64,000 nucleotides of DNA from Jannaschia formosa (GCF_003340555.1 NZ_QPLJ01000004.1:1-64000); one strand, 5' to 3'. Shown: positions 39,125-48,720, counted from the first letter of the stretch. Numbers and translations: made by a program. The notes: generated by a model from the sequence alone, not told the origin.

Positions 39125-42100
39125 CTAGAGGCGGATGTCGAGGCGCGAACCGCCCGACGGGGAGGAGGAAGGCACCGCCGCGACCGGGGCTGCCGCGGTC
39201 GGCGTGTCCCCGTCCGGGGCGGCGGAGGCGGTGTTCTGCGGCGCGCCTGGGAAGCGGCGCGCGGTGCCGCCGCCCGACAGGTCGAGCCCGGCCAGCACGG
39301 CGCCGTCGGATGCCAGCGCGCGCTGAAGTCCGTCGACATGGCGTCGGACGAGGTCCAGCGTCTCGGGCCGGTCGGCGGCGATCTGGATGTGGAGCCCCTG
39401 CGCCGTGTCCCGCAGGACGATCCGCAGACGCCCCAGCTCTGCCGGAGAGAGCTCGATCTCGGTCTGCAGGCTGCCTTCGGAGGCCTGCCGGGGCCGGGTC
39501 GAGATCTGCTCGATCATCGTCCGGACGCGGGTGTCGAGCGCGGCGGGCAGCGCCGCCTGCGTCACCGGCGGCTCGCCCCGGGGCGGCGCGAGGGCGTCGC
39601 CTGGGCGCAGGCCCGGGGCGGCGTCGGCCTGCGGCCCGTCGGCCAAGGGCCGCGGGTCGGGGGCGAGTCGATCCGCAGGCGGGGCGGATGGGAACACGAC
39701 CGGATCCCGGCGCGCGCCGGGATCCTGCGCCGGTGGCGGGCCCCCGTCGGTGCGAAGGGCGATGCCGTCGCCCGGAGGCGCGTGCGGCGGGACGGTATGG
39801 GTCGCCGCGGCGCCAGCGGAGCCGCGGGGACCACGGTCATCCGGCCAGACCGGGCGGGACGCGGCCAGCGCGACGGTCGGAGCACCCTGGTCCGCAGGGG
39901 CGCGCGAGTTGCTGGCCGGGATCGACGCTTCGCCGGGCGGCGACATGGCGCGCTGGGTGGAGGCCAGCGCCGTGGGCACGGCAAGCGGCACGGTCGGGGG
40001 CAAGTGCTCCGCGGCGCGGGGTTCGGGGCGGCTGGTGGGCCGCTCCAGCGGCGTGGCTGTCGTCGCCGGGGCGACAGGCGGGGGCTGCGCGGCGCGGGCG
40101 CCGGCGGTCCTTGCCCCGGCAGGTGCGTGCGCCGCGACCCCGACCGGGACCTGACCGGGACGTCCTTCGGCTCCGCCGGGAGCCTCGAGAGGGCGCGGGG
40201 TTGTGGCATCCGCAGACGTCGTCCGGCCGGGCCGGGTCGGTCGCGCATCTCCGACGGCCAAACCGTTTCCTGACATCAAGGGGGAGGCGGGGCGCACCGC
40301 GCCTTCGGGCTGCGTCGCCCAAGGCGCGCCCCCGTTGGCGGGCACATGCGGGACCTCCGCGCCGGGGCTTGTCGCGATGGCGCCCTGCGGGGCGGGGGGC
40401 GCACCGGTGCGGCGGGCGGAGTGCGGATCGGCCGAGCCGGTCCGAGGGAAAGAGGGGCGGGATCTGGCAAGGTCCGATCCGCTGGGAACGGGATCGGCGC
40501 CGCTCACCTCCGCTTGGGCGCGCTGCGCGAAGGTGGGTGCCGTTGTCGGTCGCGGTGCGGTGCCTCCTGCGACGCCCGCGGTGAGGCGAGTCGCGCCCGG
40601 GGTCGGCCCGGTCCCGCGGAGGGTGAAGGGCGCCGAGGCCAAGCGCGCCGGCTGATCGGGGCGCGCCGGGGCGCCGTCGGACGTCCCTGTGCCCGGCTCG
40701 GCCGTGGTCCGGATGGCGCTTGCGGGCGTGGCGGGCGACGGGGTCGGGGCGCCGAGGCTGGTGGCTGCCTCCACGTGGCGGGCCGACGGCATCGGTGCGG
40801 ATTGGGCCTGAACCAGCGCGTGCATCGGGGAGGAGGGCTCGGGGATGGTCGGAGGAATCCCAGACCACGGCTGTGACGAGGACGCCGGCCCTCGGGCGGG
40901 CTCGGCCGCTGGTCGGCCGGTCGGCAGCGGAAAGGGGAAGGGGGCCGGTCCCCGGACATCTGCCGCGGCGCTGGGCGCGCCGGAGGCCCCGGCAGGGGGC
41001 ACGGAGGTCGCTGGAGCAGCGGGGACCGGCGCGTCGGGCGTCGATCGGGCCGCTGGGGCCTGGCGCGCCGTGCCGCCATCGCCGGCGACGGGCCGGAAGG
41101 GAGTTCCGGCCGGCGCGGGGAAGCGGGTGGTCCGCACCGTAGCTGCGACCGGATCAGGACGGGTGGCGACGGGGAGGGCGACCGCGGCCGGCGAGGCGAT
41201 CTGGCTCGGCCGCCGTGCGCCTGGCTGGAGGGCGGTCGAGGGCGGCTCTGTTCGTGCCGGCTGGCCGGTGGCGGTACGGGGGTTCGCCGCTTCGGGGCCG
41301 GCATTGGACCTCCGGACCGGACGGACGCCGAGGGCGGGGTGGGCTTGGCCGTCGACGCCGGGCGCGGGGGCGGAGGCGGAGGCGAGGGCTGTGGTCGGGG
41401 TTGGCGATCCGATGGCCCGGCCGGACATGCCCGGCTCGACGGGGCGGGGCGGGGCCATTGGGGTCGCCAGCGCCGGTTGGTCCCCGGACTGGGCGGGCGC
41501 GGTGGCGGCAAGGGGAGCTGCGGTCACTGGCCCGCCCGCCCGGTCGATGGCGGTCGGGCCGGTCCGGGCCTCGGGCGGGTTGGGCCGGGACGATCTGCCG
41601 TCCGCCACGTCCGGCGCGAGGGCCGGGGCGGACCCGTCGGCGACGGGACTGCCCCGGAGGGCGCCGCCGGGGACTGGGTCGGAAAGCAGACGAGTGGCGG
41701 AGGCGGTCGGGAGATGGCCGGGCCAGGCGGTGGCATCGGGCTGCGCGCGCGCCGGGATCGGGACGGGTGCACCAAACGACATGCCCGGGTTGGGCCGCGA
41801 TGCCTCGCTGCCGGCGGGCGCGGGCCCGGCGCGGTCGGTCCGCCCGGCAAGCGCGCCGGTTGCGTCGCGCGTTGCGGTTGTCGGCGAGGTCGGCTGGAAC
41901 CCCTCCCGGTCCTGACTGGCTGTGCGATCAGCCGACGGGACTCCGGCTTCCGGCCGGGGCTTGTCCCCGATGGCGGGCCTGTAAGGCTGCGGCGTCGGGG
42001 GTGGGGAAATCTGCGCATCCGGTGCGCCGGGGAAGGCGGGGCGGATGGCGGTGGAGGCCGCTTGCGCCGCTTCGGGCTGGGTGCCGGGGACGGGTTTCGC

Positions 42101-42484
42101 CGCCGAGGCGAGGAAGTCCCCGCGGGGCGCGTCGGGGAGCGCGGAGGCCGGGGCGGTCGGGCCCTGGGCAGAGGAGTGAGGCGATGCGGTGGCGGCATGA
42201 CCCGCGATGTCGCCCTTCGCCTGGCCGGTCTCCCCCTCCCCCGTCGGAGCGGCGGTCGCGGCCTCTTCCCCCTTGTCGGCCCTTTCCGTGTCCGACGGCT
42301 CTGGGTCAAGCGGGTCGGGGCCGTCGCCGGCCCTCGACGGGGCGGCGCGCTGGTCAGGCGGAGGGCGGAGGAGGGCGAGGGCCTTGCGGAACAGTTGCGC
42401 CCCGGACGGATCGGCGGGCTGGCCGTCGGCGGCAGTCTGGCCGGATGGCGCGCCGAGGCGCGAGAGGGGGGCGAGCGGGTCCAC
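39125..42484 (-). CDS. fliK: Flagellar hook-length control protein FliK, unusually long
   Basis: 1119 residues, from a GTG at 42484 with GGAGG five bases upstream (VDPLAPLSRLG). FliK is the secreted ruler that sets hook length and switches export. The conserved C-terminal Flg_hook domain lies near 1010-1085 (EIELSPAELGRLRIVLRD, VRRHVDGLQRAL). The first 1000 residues are a Pro/Ala/Thr/Gly-rich, probably disordered chain without clear exact repeats; typical FliK is 400-700 residues. If the ruler model holds, a longer hook is expected, but disordered length need not scale. Antisense open frames across it are artefacts of its composition. Confidence 0.9.
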   Translation of the reverse strand: MDPLAPLSRLGAPSGQTAADGQPADPSGAQLFRKALALLRPPPDQRAAPSRAGDGPDPLDPEPSDTERADKGEEAATAAPTGEGETGQAKGDIAGHAATASPHSSAQGPTAPASALPDAPRGDFLASAAKPVPGTQPEAAQAASTAIRPAFPGAPDAQISPPPTPQPYRPAIGDKPRPEAGVPSADRTASQDREGFQPTSPTTATRDATGALAGRTDRAGPAPAGSEASRPNPGMSFGAPVPIPARAQPDATAWPGHLPTASATRLLSDPVPGGALRGSPVADGSAPALAPDVADGRSSRPNPPEARTGPTAIDRAGGPVTAAPLAATAPAQSGDQPALATPMAPPRPVEPGMSGRAIGSPTPTTALASASAPAPGVDGQAHPALGVRPVRRSNAGPEAANPRTATGQPARTEPPSTALQPGARRPSQIASPAAVALPVATRPDPVAATVRTTRFPAPAGTPFRPVAGDGGTARQAPAARSTPDAPVPAAPATSVPPAGASGAPSAAADVRGPAPFPFPLPTGRPAAEPARGPASSSQPWSGIPPTIPEPSSPMHALVQAQSAPMPSARHVEAATSLGAPTPSPATPASAIRTTAEPGTGTSDGAPARPDQPARLASAPFTLRGTGPTPGATRLTAGVAGGTAPRPTTAPTFAQRAQAEVSGADPVPSGSDLARSRPSFPRTGSADPHSARRTGAPPAPQGAIATSPGAEVPHVPANGGAPWATQPEGAVRPASPLMSGNGLAVGDARPTRPGRTTSADATTPRPLEAPGGAEGRPGQVPVGVAAHAPAGARTAGARAAQPPPVAPATTATPLERPTSRPEPRAAEHLPPTVPLAVPTALASTQRAMSPPGEASIPASNSRAPADQGAPTVALAASRPVWPDDRGPRGSAGAAATHTVPPHAPPGDGIALRTDGGPPPAQDPGARRDPVVFPSAPPADRLAPDPRPLADGPQADAAPGLRPGDALAPPRGEPPVTQAALPAALDTRVRTMIEQISTRPRQASEGSLQTEIELSPAELGRLRIVLRDTAQGLHIQIAADRPETLDLVRRHVDGLQRALASDGAVLAGLDLSGGGTARRFPGAPQNTASAAPDGDTPTAAAPVAAVPSSSPSGGSRLDIRL

Positions 42485-42617
42485 GAATCCTCCGTTCTGG
42501 CTGGTTCGGAGGCATCTAGGCCGCATCCCGTTACGAAAGCCTTTACCGCCGGTCCGTTACGGTTGGGGACGCCGGAGAGGCGCAGACCGCGCCCCGCGCG
42601 CCGAGAAAGGATGCGAG

Positions 42618-42902
42618 ATGTTCCCGACCGACCCGACACGCGACCCGACGGGCGCCACGCGACTGGTGGCTCCGCCCGCCCCGGACCCCAAGGCGCAGCG
42701 GATCCTGGAGCAGGCGCGGCAGCTCGAGGCGCTGCTCTTTGCCGAGATGCTGAAGGCGTCCGGGACCGGCCCGCCCGGGATGGCGGGGACCGACTCGCCC
42801 TTCGAGGGCTTCCTCAGGACCGCGCAGGCCGAGGCCGTGACCTCTTCCGGTCAGACAGGGCTGGCCGAGGCGATCGCGGCGTCGCTGATGCGGCAGGGCT
42901 GA
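42618..42902 (+). CDS. FlgJ-type flagellar rod-binding protein (rod-cap domain only)
   Basis: 94 residues from the ATG at 42618. The rod-binding pattern is clear: ARQLEALLFAEMLKA, then a Gly/Pro loop, then FEGFLRTAQAEAVTSSGQTGLAEAIAASLMRQ. This matches the N-terminal half of FlgJ; the muramidase domain of enteric FlgJ is absent, as in alphaproteobacteria. It is divergent from fliK and convergent with a transglycosylase lipoprotein 16 bases away, suggesting that gene may supply the missing wall-cutting function. Confidence 0.85.
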   Translation: MFPTDPTRDPTGATRLVAPPAPDPKAQRILEQARQLEALLFAEMLKASGTGPPGMAGTDSPFEGFLRTAQAEAVTSSGQTGLAEAIAASLMRQG

Positions 42903-42918
42903 CGGGCGCCGGAGGCGT

Positions 42919-43503
42919 TCAGCTGCAGAAGGAGAGCTGCGACTGATACATCGCGGCGCGCGCCTCGATCTCGCCCGAGATGCGAATCAGCCAGGGCTTG
43001 GCGCGGTAGGTCCCGCGCGTGTAGCCGGTCCGTCCGTCGTGATAGGCGAGATACTGGTTGCGCGCATCCGTCAGCGGAATGCCCAGCGCGCGATTCGTCC
43101 CGGCCATGTACCAGCCCATGAAATCGGTCGCGTCGCGGATGTCGTCGCGCCGGGCGCGGCGCGCCCTCTGGTCGGCGACATATTCCTTCCAGGTGCCGTC
43201 CAGCGCCTGGGAATAGCCGAAGGCGCTGCTCTGCCGCCCGATCGGCACGACGCCCAGCGCGTAGCGCAGCGGCGTGCGGGCATCGGCGATGAACTTCGAT
43301 TCCTGGTAGATCGTGGCCATCTGGACATGGACGGGCACGCCCCATTTGCGCTCGGTCGCCTTGAAGGCCCTGAGGTAGCCGGGCCGCTGGTCCAGGATGG
43401 AACAGGCGTTGTCGAGGTTGCGCGGTGCGCTGCCCGAGCCGCCGCCGCCCCCGCAGGCGGTCAGAAGCAACAGGCAGAGGATCTGCATGAGGCGTTTGGT
43501 CAT
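42919..43503 (-). CDS. Lytic transglycosylase-like lipoprotein
   Basis: 194 residues. Residues 1-17 are a lipoprotein signal with lipobox LTAC (Cys17), then a Gly/Ser linker. The soluble part is a lysozyme-like SLT fold with the catalytic glutamate in IYQESKF (Glu68), the glycine-rich FGYSQALDGTW and the tyrosine segment YLAYHDGRTGYTRG. Outer-membrane anchored peptidoglycan cleavage is inferred. It stands against the single-domain rod-binding gene, so a flagellar role is possible though not proven. Family is certain, role inferred. Confidence 0.85.
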   Translation of the reverse strand: MTKRLMQILCLLLLTACGGGGGSGSAPRNLDNACSILDQRPGYLRAFKATERKWGVPVHVQMATIYQESKFIADARTPLRYALGVVPIGRQSSAFGYSQALDGTWKEYVADQRARRARRDDIRDATDFMGWYMAGTNRALGIPLTDARNQYLAYHDGRTGYTRGTYRAKPWLIRISGEIEARAAMYQSQLSFCS

Positions 43504-43574
43504 AACTGCTCGGCCATTCTCTGGGACCTGATTGGCGGCAGGTTAGCCCGGTCATCCGCCTTTTGCCAAGCAGG

Positions 43575-44456
43575 TCAGACGAAGAGCGCGAGCAGGGCTG
43601 GCAGGGCTGCCACGGACATCAGCGTCGAGACCACGACGAGACCCGCCACCGGCTCCGCTTCGGCGCCGTAGCGGACGGCTAGCAGGTAGGAGGTCACGGC
43701 GACCGGCGTGGCGAGCTGGACGGTGAGGACGGCGAGCTGCACCTCCTCCAGCGCGAAGGCCCGCCCCACGGTCCAGGCGATAGCCGCGCAGCCCGCCAGC
43801 TTGACCACCGACAGCACCGCGACCGGCCCGAAGGCGGCCAGCCGCATCCGCGCGATCGCCACCCCCAGGGTCAGCAGCATCAACGGGATGGCCATCTGGC
43901 CGACCAGCCCCAGCGCGTTCAGCGCGAGTTCGGGCACGGCCCAGCCCTGCCAGAGGAACAGCGCACCCAGAAGCGTTGCCGCGACCATCGGCTCGCGCAG
44001 GGCCCGCGCGGGATTGCCGCCGCCCGACACGATCCAGACGCCAAGACTGAATTGCAGGATCGACGTGACCGAGAAGACGACTACGGCATAGCCGAGCCCG
44101 GTCTCTCCGAAGGCCAGCAGCGCGAGCGGCAGGCCCAGATTGCCGGTATTGCCGAAGGCCAGCGGCGCCCAGTAGGTCCGCCGGTCGAGGCCGAGCAGCA
44201 GGCAGAGCGCCAGGAAGACCAGAAGGACCGCCCCGTAGGCCGCCAGCGCCGCGAGGGTCAGGCGGCCGGCCGATTCGGCCTCGATCCCGCCTTCGGCCAA
44301 TGCGACGAAAACAAGGCAGGGAACGGCCAGGTTCATCGCGAGCCTGGAAACGAACGCCGTGTCGTATTCCAGCCCCAATCGCACCCAGACGAAGCCGATC
44401 GCGGCCAGAAGGAAGACCGGCGCGACGATCTGAAGGACTGTAAAGGCCACTGTCAC
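43575..44456 (-). CDS. AEC (auxin efflux carrier) family transporter
   Basis: 293 residues with about ten hydrophobic helices in two halves. Family phrases are ILQIVAPVFLLAAIGF near the N-terminus, WAPLAFGNTGNLGLPLALLAFG and MAIPLMLLTLGVAIARM. AEC carriers export or exchange organic anions or amino acid derivatives; the substrate here cannot be told. No adjacent enzyme suggests one. Divergent from hspQ. Confidence 0.9.
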   Translation of the reverse strand: MTVAFTVLQIVAPVFLLAAIGFVWVRLGLEYDTAFVSRLAMNLAVPCLVFVALAEGGIEAESAGRLTLAALAAYGAVLLVFLALCLLLGLDRRTYWAPLAFGNTGNLGLPLALLAFGETGLGYAVVVFSVTSILQFSLGVWIVSGGGNPARALREPMVAATLLGALFLWQGWAVPELALNALGLVGQMAIPLMLLTLGVAIARMRLAAFGPVAVLSVVKLAGCAAIAWTVGRAFALEEVQLAVLTVQLATPVAVTSYLLAVRYGAEAEPVAGLVVVSTLMSVAALPALLALFV

Positions 44457-44542
44457 ACTGTGTTTCCGCCGATTCGCAGCGCGCCCGATTTACAAGTCCG
44501 GGCCCGGCGGTCTAGGAACGGGGCAGGGGAAAGGGCAATGCT

Positions 44543-44869
44543 ATGATGCACAACGAGGCAAAATACGCGCTGGGCGAGGTCGTCCGTCACAAGCGCCATC
44601 CGTTCCGCGGCGTGATCTTCGACGTCGACGCGGTCTTCTCCAACTCGCAGGAATGGTACGACGCCATCCCGGCCGAGGCGCGTCCCCGCAAGGACCAGCC
44701 GTTCTACCACCTGCTCGCCGAGAACGAGGAAAGCTATTACGTGGCCTACGTCTCCGAGCAGAACCTGATGCTCGACAGCTCCGGCGAGCCGGTCACGCAT
44801 CCCGATATCGGCGACCTGTTCGGCGATTTCGACGGGCGGTCCTATCCGCTGCATGTCGACCTGAACTGA
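44543..44869 (+). CDS. hspQ: Heat shock protein HspQ
   Basis: 108 residues from the ATG at 44543 (second ATG directly after). HspQ is a small heat-induced regulator of Lon-type proteolysis. Characteristic phrases: KYALGEVVRHKRHPFRGVIFDVD, QPFYHLLAENEESYYVAYVSEQNLM, and HPDIGDLFGDFDG. Length matches the family. No clear sigma-32 promoter found by eye. Confidence 0.95.
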   Translation: MMHNEAKYALGEVVRHKRHPFRGVIFDVDAVFSNSQEWYDAIPAEARPRKDQPFYHLLAENEESYYVAYVSEQNLMLDSSGEPVTHPDIGDLFGDFDGRSYPLHVDLN

Positions 44870-44975
44870 GCGCGCGGCGGGACCGGGCGGCGGTTAACGT
44901 CGCCTTCACCTGTCGCTGCCACACCTGACGCGACCCCGGGACGGCGGGTCTGCCGCGTTGGGGTGATCGCAGGAC

Positions 44976-47012
44976 ATGGATGGCGCCACGCTCGAGGACC
45001 GCTACACGCTGGAGCGCCGCAAGCGCCTCGCGGCCGAGCGCACGCTGGAGCGGACGCGGACCGAGCTGTCGCGCGCCTATCGCGCGCTGGTCGCCAATGC
45101 CGACCGGCTGTCGCTGCGCTACCTGTCTGAGCGGGAGGCGAACCTGCGCCTCACCGACCGCCAGCGCGCCATCCTCGCCCAGCGCAAGGAGGCTGCGGAA
45201 AAGGCCGACCGCGCCCGCCGCCGCCTGTGGCACGCGCTGGAGGCGATGCGCGACGGCTTCGCGCTGTTCGACACGAATGCCCGGCTGGTGGCGGCCAACT
45301 CGGTCTATCTGGGCCTCTTCGACGTCGCCTCCGAGATCGGACCGGGCGCCTCGGCCGAAGAGCTGTTCCGCGTCGCCGCCGAGGAGGGCGCGTTCGAGCT
45401 CGACGGCGAGCCCGACGAATGGGTCGAGGCCCAGCTTGCGCGCTGGAAGGCGGACCGGATCGGGTCGCAGATCCTGCGCACCTATGACGGGCGCACCATC
45501 CGCTTCCAGGATCACCGCGCCCCCGACGGCGACCTGGTCAGCCTCGCCATCGACCTCACCGAGGAACAGGCGCGCGAGGACAGCCTCGCCGCCGCCCGCG
45601 ACGCCGCCGAGGCGACCGCGCGCGCCAAGCAGGCCTTCCTCGCCCGCATGAGCCACGAGATGCGGACCCCGATGAACGGCATCCTCGGGCTGTCCGAAAT
45701 GCTGGTGGAGCGGGATCTGGACCCCGAGGCGCAGACCTTCGCGCGGACGATCCGCGACAGCGCCGAGGCGCTGCTGACGATCGTCGGCGACACGCTGGAC
45801 GTCTCGCAGCTCGAAGCCGGCCGGGTCGAAATCCGGGAGGAGACCTTCGACCTCGAGGCGCTGCTGATCGATTGCATCCGCCTTTCGGAGGCGGCGCGGA
45901 AGGGGCGGCCGGTGGAGGTCGTGCTCGACTATCCGCTGGACGCGCCGGCCCGCGTCGCGGGCGATGCGGGGCGAATCCGGCAGATCGTGATGAACCTGCT
46001 GGGCAACGCCACCAAGTTCACCGAGGCGGGCCACGTGCTGGTGCGCGCCGTGCTTTCGCGCGTCGAGGGGGGCGTGCGTGTCGTCATCGACGTGATCGAC
46101 ACCGGCCCGGGCATCCCCGAGGGCCAGCGCGAAACCATCTTCGAGGCCTTCGCCCAGGTCGATGCGGGGCGCCCGCAGGCCGAGGGGACGGGGCTGGGCC
46201 TGACGATCTCGCGCGGGCTGGCGGAACGGATGGGCGGGACGCTGATCGCCACCGACCCGGAGGAGGGGGCGGGCAGCCGCTTCCGCCTGTCGATCCCGTT
46301 CCGGCAGGCGCAGGACTGGCCCGCGCGCCCGGACCTGCCCGCGCTGGCCGTGCCTCCGGACACCGGCGTGCAGGGCGACGTGCTGGCCCGGCGCCTCGCG
46401 GCGGCGGGCGTGAGCGTGGCGCGCGCCCGCGAGGCGGCGGTGGCGGTCGTGCCCTTCGGGGAGGGCGCTGCGCCGCAGCTGCCCGAGGGGGTGCCGACCG
46501 TCGCGCTGGGTCCGTCCGACAGGGTGCCCGAGTCGGTCGGCTGGCGGCTGGACCTGCCGGTCGCGGGCGCGGAGCTGCTGGCCGCGCTGCGCGCCGTGCA
46601 GGCGGGCGGGCCGGTGGAGGGCGACGTTCGGCCCCGCATCCTGATTGTGGACGACAACGCCACCAACCGCTTCCTGCTGGAGCGGATGCTGTCGCCGCAG
46701 GGCTACGCGATGGAGCTGGCCGAGGACGGCTCGACCGCCGTCGCCGCCTATCGCAACCGGCGGCCTGATCTCGTGCTGATGGATATCAGCATGCCCGGCA
46801 TGGACGGGTTTGAGGCCCTCGCCGCGATTCGCGCCCTCGAGGAGGAGCGCGGCGGCACCGCGGCTCCGGTCATCGCGCTGACGGCCCATAGCGGTGCCGA
46901 GATCGAGGCCCGCCTCGGCGAGGCGGGCTTCGCGAGCCACCAGAAGAAGCCGGTCCGCAAGGCGGAGCTGCTGGCGGCGATGGCCGACGCCCTGGGCGCG
47001 GGGCGGGGCTGA
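44976..47012 (+). CDS. Soluble hybrid histidine kinase (PAS-HisKA-HATPase-REC)
   Basis: 678 residues, no membrane segment. Residues 1-85 form a charged coiled coil (ERRKRLAAERTLERTRTE). About 88-195 is a PAS-like domain (GFALFDTNARLVAANSVYLGLF). The phospho-accepting His227 is in MSHEMRTPMNGILG. The ATPase has NLLGNATKFTEAG and DTGPGIPEGQRETIFE. The receiver has its Asp in VLMDISMPGMDG near residue 606 with a KK at the switch lysine. A degenerate linker of about 150 residues precedes the receiver. Signal unknown; no partner regulator adjacent. Confidence 0.94.
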   Translation: MDGATLEDRYTLERRKRLAAERTLERTRTELSRAYRALVANADRLSLRYLSEREANLRLTDRQRAILAQRKEAAEKADRARRRLWHALEAMRDGFALFDTNARLVAANSVYLGLFDVASEIGPGASAEELFRVAAEEGAFELDGEPDEWVEAQLARWKADRIGSQILRTYDGRTIRFQDHRAPDGDLVSLAIDLTEEQAREDSLAAARDAAEATARAKQAFLARMSHEMRTPMNGILGLSEMLVERDLDPEAQTFARTIRDSAEALLTIVGDTLDVSQLEAGRVEIREETFDLEALLIDCIRLSEAARKGRPVEVVLDYPLDAPARVAGDAGRIRQIVMNLLGNATKFTEAGHVLVRAVLSRVEGGVRVVIDVIDTGPGIPEGQRETIFEAFAQVDAGRPQAEGTGLGLTISRGLAERMGGTLIATDPEEGAGSRFRLSIPFRQAQDWPARPDLPALAVPPDTGVQGDVLARRLAAAGVSVARAREAAVAVVPFGEGAAPQLPEGVPTVALGPSDRVPESVGWRLDLPVAGAELLAALRAVQAGGPVEGDVRPRILIVDDNATNRFLLERMLSPQGYAMELAEDGSTAVAAYRNRRPDLVLMDISMPGMDGFEALAAIRALEEERGGTAAPVIALTAHSGAEIEARLGEAGFASHQKKPVRKAELLAAMADALGAGRG

Positions 47013-47031
47013 CGGCTTCCGGTCGCCTCCG

Positions 47032-48009
47032 TCAGGCGAGCGCGACCTCCAGATGGCCGGTTTCGATCCCGCGCCGGTTGATGATCGGGCCATGGGTCAG
47101 CTTGCGCGCGATCGGCGCCTGCGGGTCCAGCGCGCCGAGGCGCATGAGCAGCGTGGCGATCACCGCCTCGGCAGCGCGGGTGCCGCCATCGGTGATCTTG
47201 ACCGCGATGCCGCGGTCCTGCTCGGGCAGGATCGCGGCGAAGACGGCCTCGGCGCCGGTCTTGACCGCGACCCGTCCGCCCATGGCGCGCATCAGGTCGG
47301 TGCAGGCCCGGGTCTCGCCGGCGACCAGCTCCGGATGGGCGGCCATGGCGGCGGTCAGCCGCGCCATCGCTGCGCCCCGCCTGTCGGAGCCGGGCCGCGC
47401 GAAGCGGCCCAGGGCCGCGGCGAAGGCGTCGAGCCGGGTCGCGAAGTTCGGGGCCGAGCAGCCGTCGATGCCGTAGCCGGGGCTCTCCATCCCCGTGACC
47501 TCCTCGAAGGCCGCGCGCACGGCGCGCTGCACCGGGTGGTCGGGATCGACATAATCCGGCCCGGCGCCGAGTTGCCGGCCCACCATCAGAAAGCCGCAAT
47601 GCTTGCCCGAGCAGTTGTTGTGAACCTGGCAGGGGCTGTCGCCGGCACGGATCAGCGTGGCGGAGGCCTCGTCGGAATAGGGCATGTGGGGCCCGCAGCG
47701 AAGGTCGTCGTCGCCCATCCCCATGTCGGCCAGCCAGTTCCGGGCGAGGTCGACATGGATGTCGGCGCCCTGGTGCGAGGCGCAGGCCAGAGCCAGATGA
47801 CGCGAAGTCAGGTCGCGGCCCGCCCCGGTCTCGAGCAGGGGCAGCGCCTGGATCATCTTGCAGGCCGAGCGCGGGTAGATCACCGCCGCCGGATCGCCCC
47901 AGGCCTCGATCACCGTTCCCGCGCCGTCGCAGATCACGGCATGGCCGCGATGGACCGATTCGACCAGGTCGCCCCGGACCACCCTCACAAGTTCGACATC
48001 TCCGGCCAT
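47032..48009 (-). CDS. Asparaginase (AnsA/asparaginase II-like family)
   Basis: 325 residues from the ATG at 48009 (AGDVELVRVVRGDLVESVHRG). The family, distinct from EcAII, hydrolyses L-asparagine to aspartate and ammonia and is known from Rhizobium AnsA. Diagnostic are YPRSACKMIQALP (with the Ser-Ala-x-Lys nucleophile motif), HNNCSGKHCGFL and GYGIDGCSAPN. Ends close to the histidine kinase stop, convergent. No amino acid transporter adjacent. Confidence 0.9.
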   Translation of the reverse strand: MAGDVELVRVVRGDLVESVHRGHAVICDGAGTVIEAWGDPAAVIYPRSACKMIQALPLLETGAGRDLTSRHLALACASHQGADIHVDLARNWLADMGMGDDDLRCGPHMPYSDEASATLIRAGDSPCQVHNNCSGKHCGFLMVGRQLGAGPDYVDPDHPVQRAVRAAFEEVTGMESPGYGIDGCSAPNFATRLDAFAAALGRFARPGSDRRGAAMARLTAAMAAHPELVAGETRACTDLMRAMGGRVAVKTGAEAVFAAILPEQDRGIAVKITDGGTRAAEAVIATLLMRLGALDPQAPIARKLTHGPIINRRGIETGHLEVALA

Positions 48010-48169
48010 GGCTCGATCCTCATCCGCGATTTTGCGCCGCACGGGGTTTCTGCCCCGGCGCGGCTGCGCTATCATTCCGCCCTGTTGAATGGAACACCGC
48101 AGGCCGGAGACGATCCCGGGAGAACCGGGACGGCTGGCTGCGGCTCGAGAGTTGAGGCACGACCGACAG

Positions 48170-48691
48170 ATGATCCGCAAGGTATTCGGCGCCGCCATCC
48201 TGGCCGCCACCCTGGCCCTGCCGGCCACCGCGCAGGAAAGCGCGAACCGCGTGAACACCGAGACGGACTGGTCCGTCTTCGTCGAGGACAACCCGACCCA
48301 GTGCTGGATCGTCTCGGCGCCCAAGTCGATCCGCAACCTGCGCGACGGGCAGGAGGTCGCGGCCCGCCGCGGCGACATCCGCCTGTTCGTCAGCTACTGG
48401 CCGGGGTCCGACAAGAACGGCGAGGTCTCGGTGACGGGCGGCTATCCCTATGCCGACGGCTCGACCGTCGTGCTGGAGATCGGGACGGACCGCTTCGAGA
48501 TGTTCACCGACGGGGAGCTGGCCTGGGCCGCCTCGCCCACCGACGACGAGCGCATCATCTCCGCGATGAAGCGCGGGGCGCAGGCCGTCGTCACGGGACA
48601 GTCGGGCCGGGGTACGCAGACCGAGGACACGTTCAGCCTGCTGGGCTTCACGGCCGCCGTCACCGACGCCGAGAGCCGCTGCACCGGCTGA
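48170..48691 (+). CDS. Secreted IalB-like protein
   Basis: 173 residues from the ATG at 48170, chosen for its signal peptide IRKVFGAAILAATLALPATAQ; a start 27 codons upstream gives no signal. The mature part contains CWIVSAPKSIRNLRDGQEVAARRGDIRLFVSYWP, resembling invasion-associated locus B proteins common in Rhodobacterales. Two cysteines may form a disulfide. Function in free-living members is unknown; the name does not imply virulence. A CCGGTCGACCGG palindrome follows. Confidence 0.75.
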   Translation: MIRKVFGAAILAATLALPATAQESANRVNTETDWSVFVEDNPTQCWIVSAPKSIRNLRDGQEVAARRGDIRLFVSYWPGSDKNGEVSVTGGYPYADGSTVVLEIGTDRFEMFTDGELAWAASPTDDERIISAMKRGAQAVVTGQSGRGTQTEDTFSLLGFTAAVTDAESRCTG

Positions 48692-48700
48692 GGCCGGGCC

Positions 48701-48720
48701 GCCGCCGGTCGACCGGCGGC
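48701..48720. terminator. Palindromic hairpin (CCGGTCGACCGG family) after the IalB-like gene
   Basis: Perfect 20-base palindrome GCCG plus CCGGTCGACCGG plus CGGC, nine bases past the stop. A second hairpin CATCGCGG / CCGCGATG (about 48722-48742) follows at once, the same tandem arrangement as after aroA. Confidence 0.6.

Noticed and set aside
38159-40273. Plus-strand frame beginning after ubiB and running through flgD
   Set aside because: Antisense to flgD and fliK, low-complexity product.
39310-42946. Several long plus-strand frames across fliK
   Set aside because: Products are Arg/Gly/Trp-rich composition shadows of the Pro/Ala-rich fliK; no ribosome sites.
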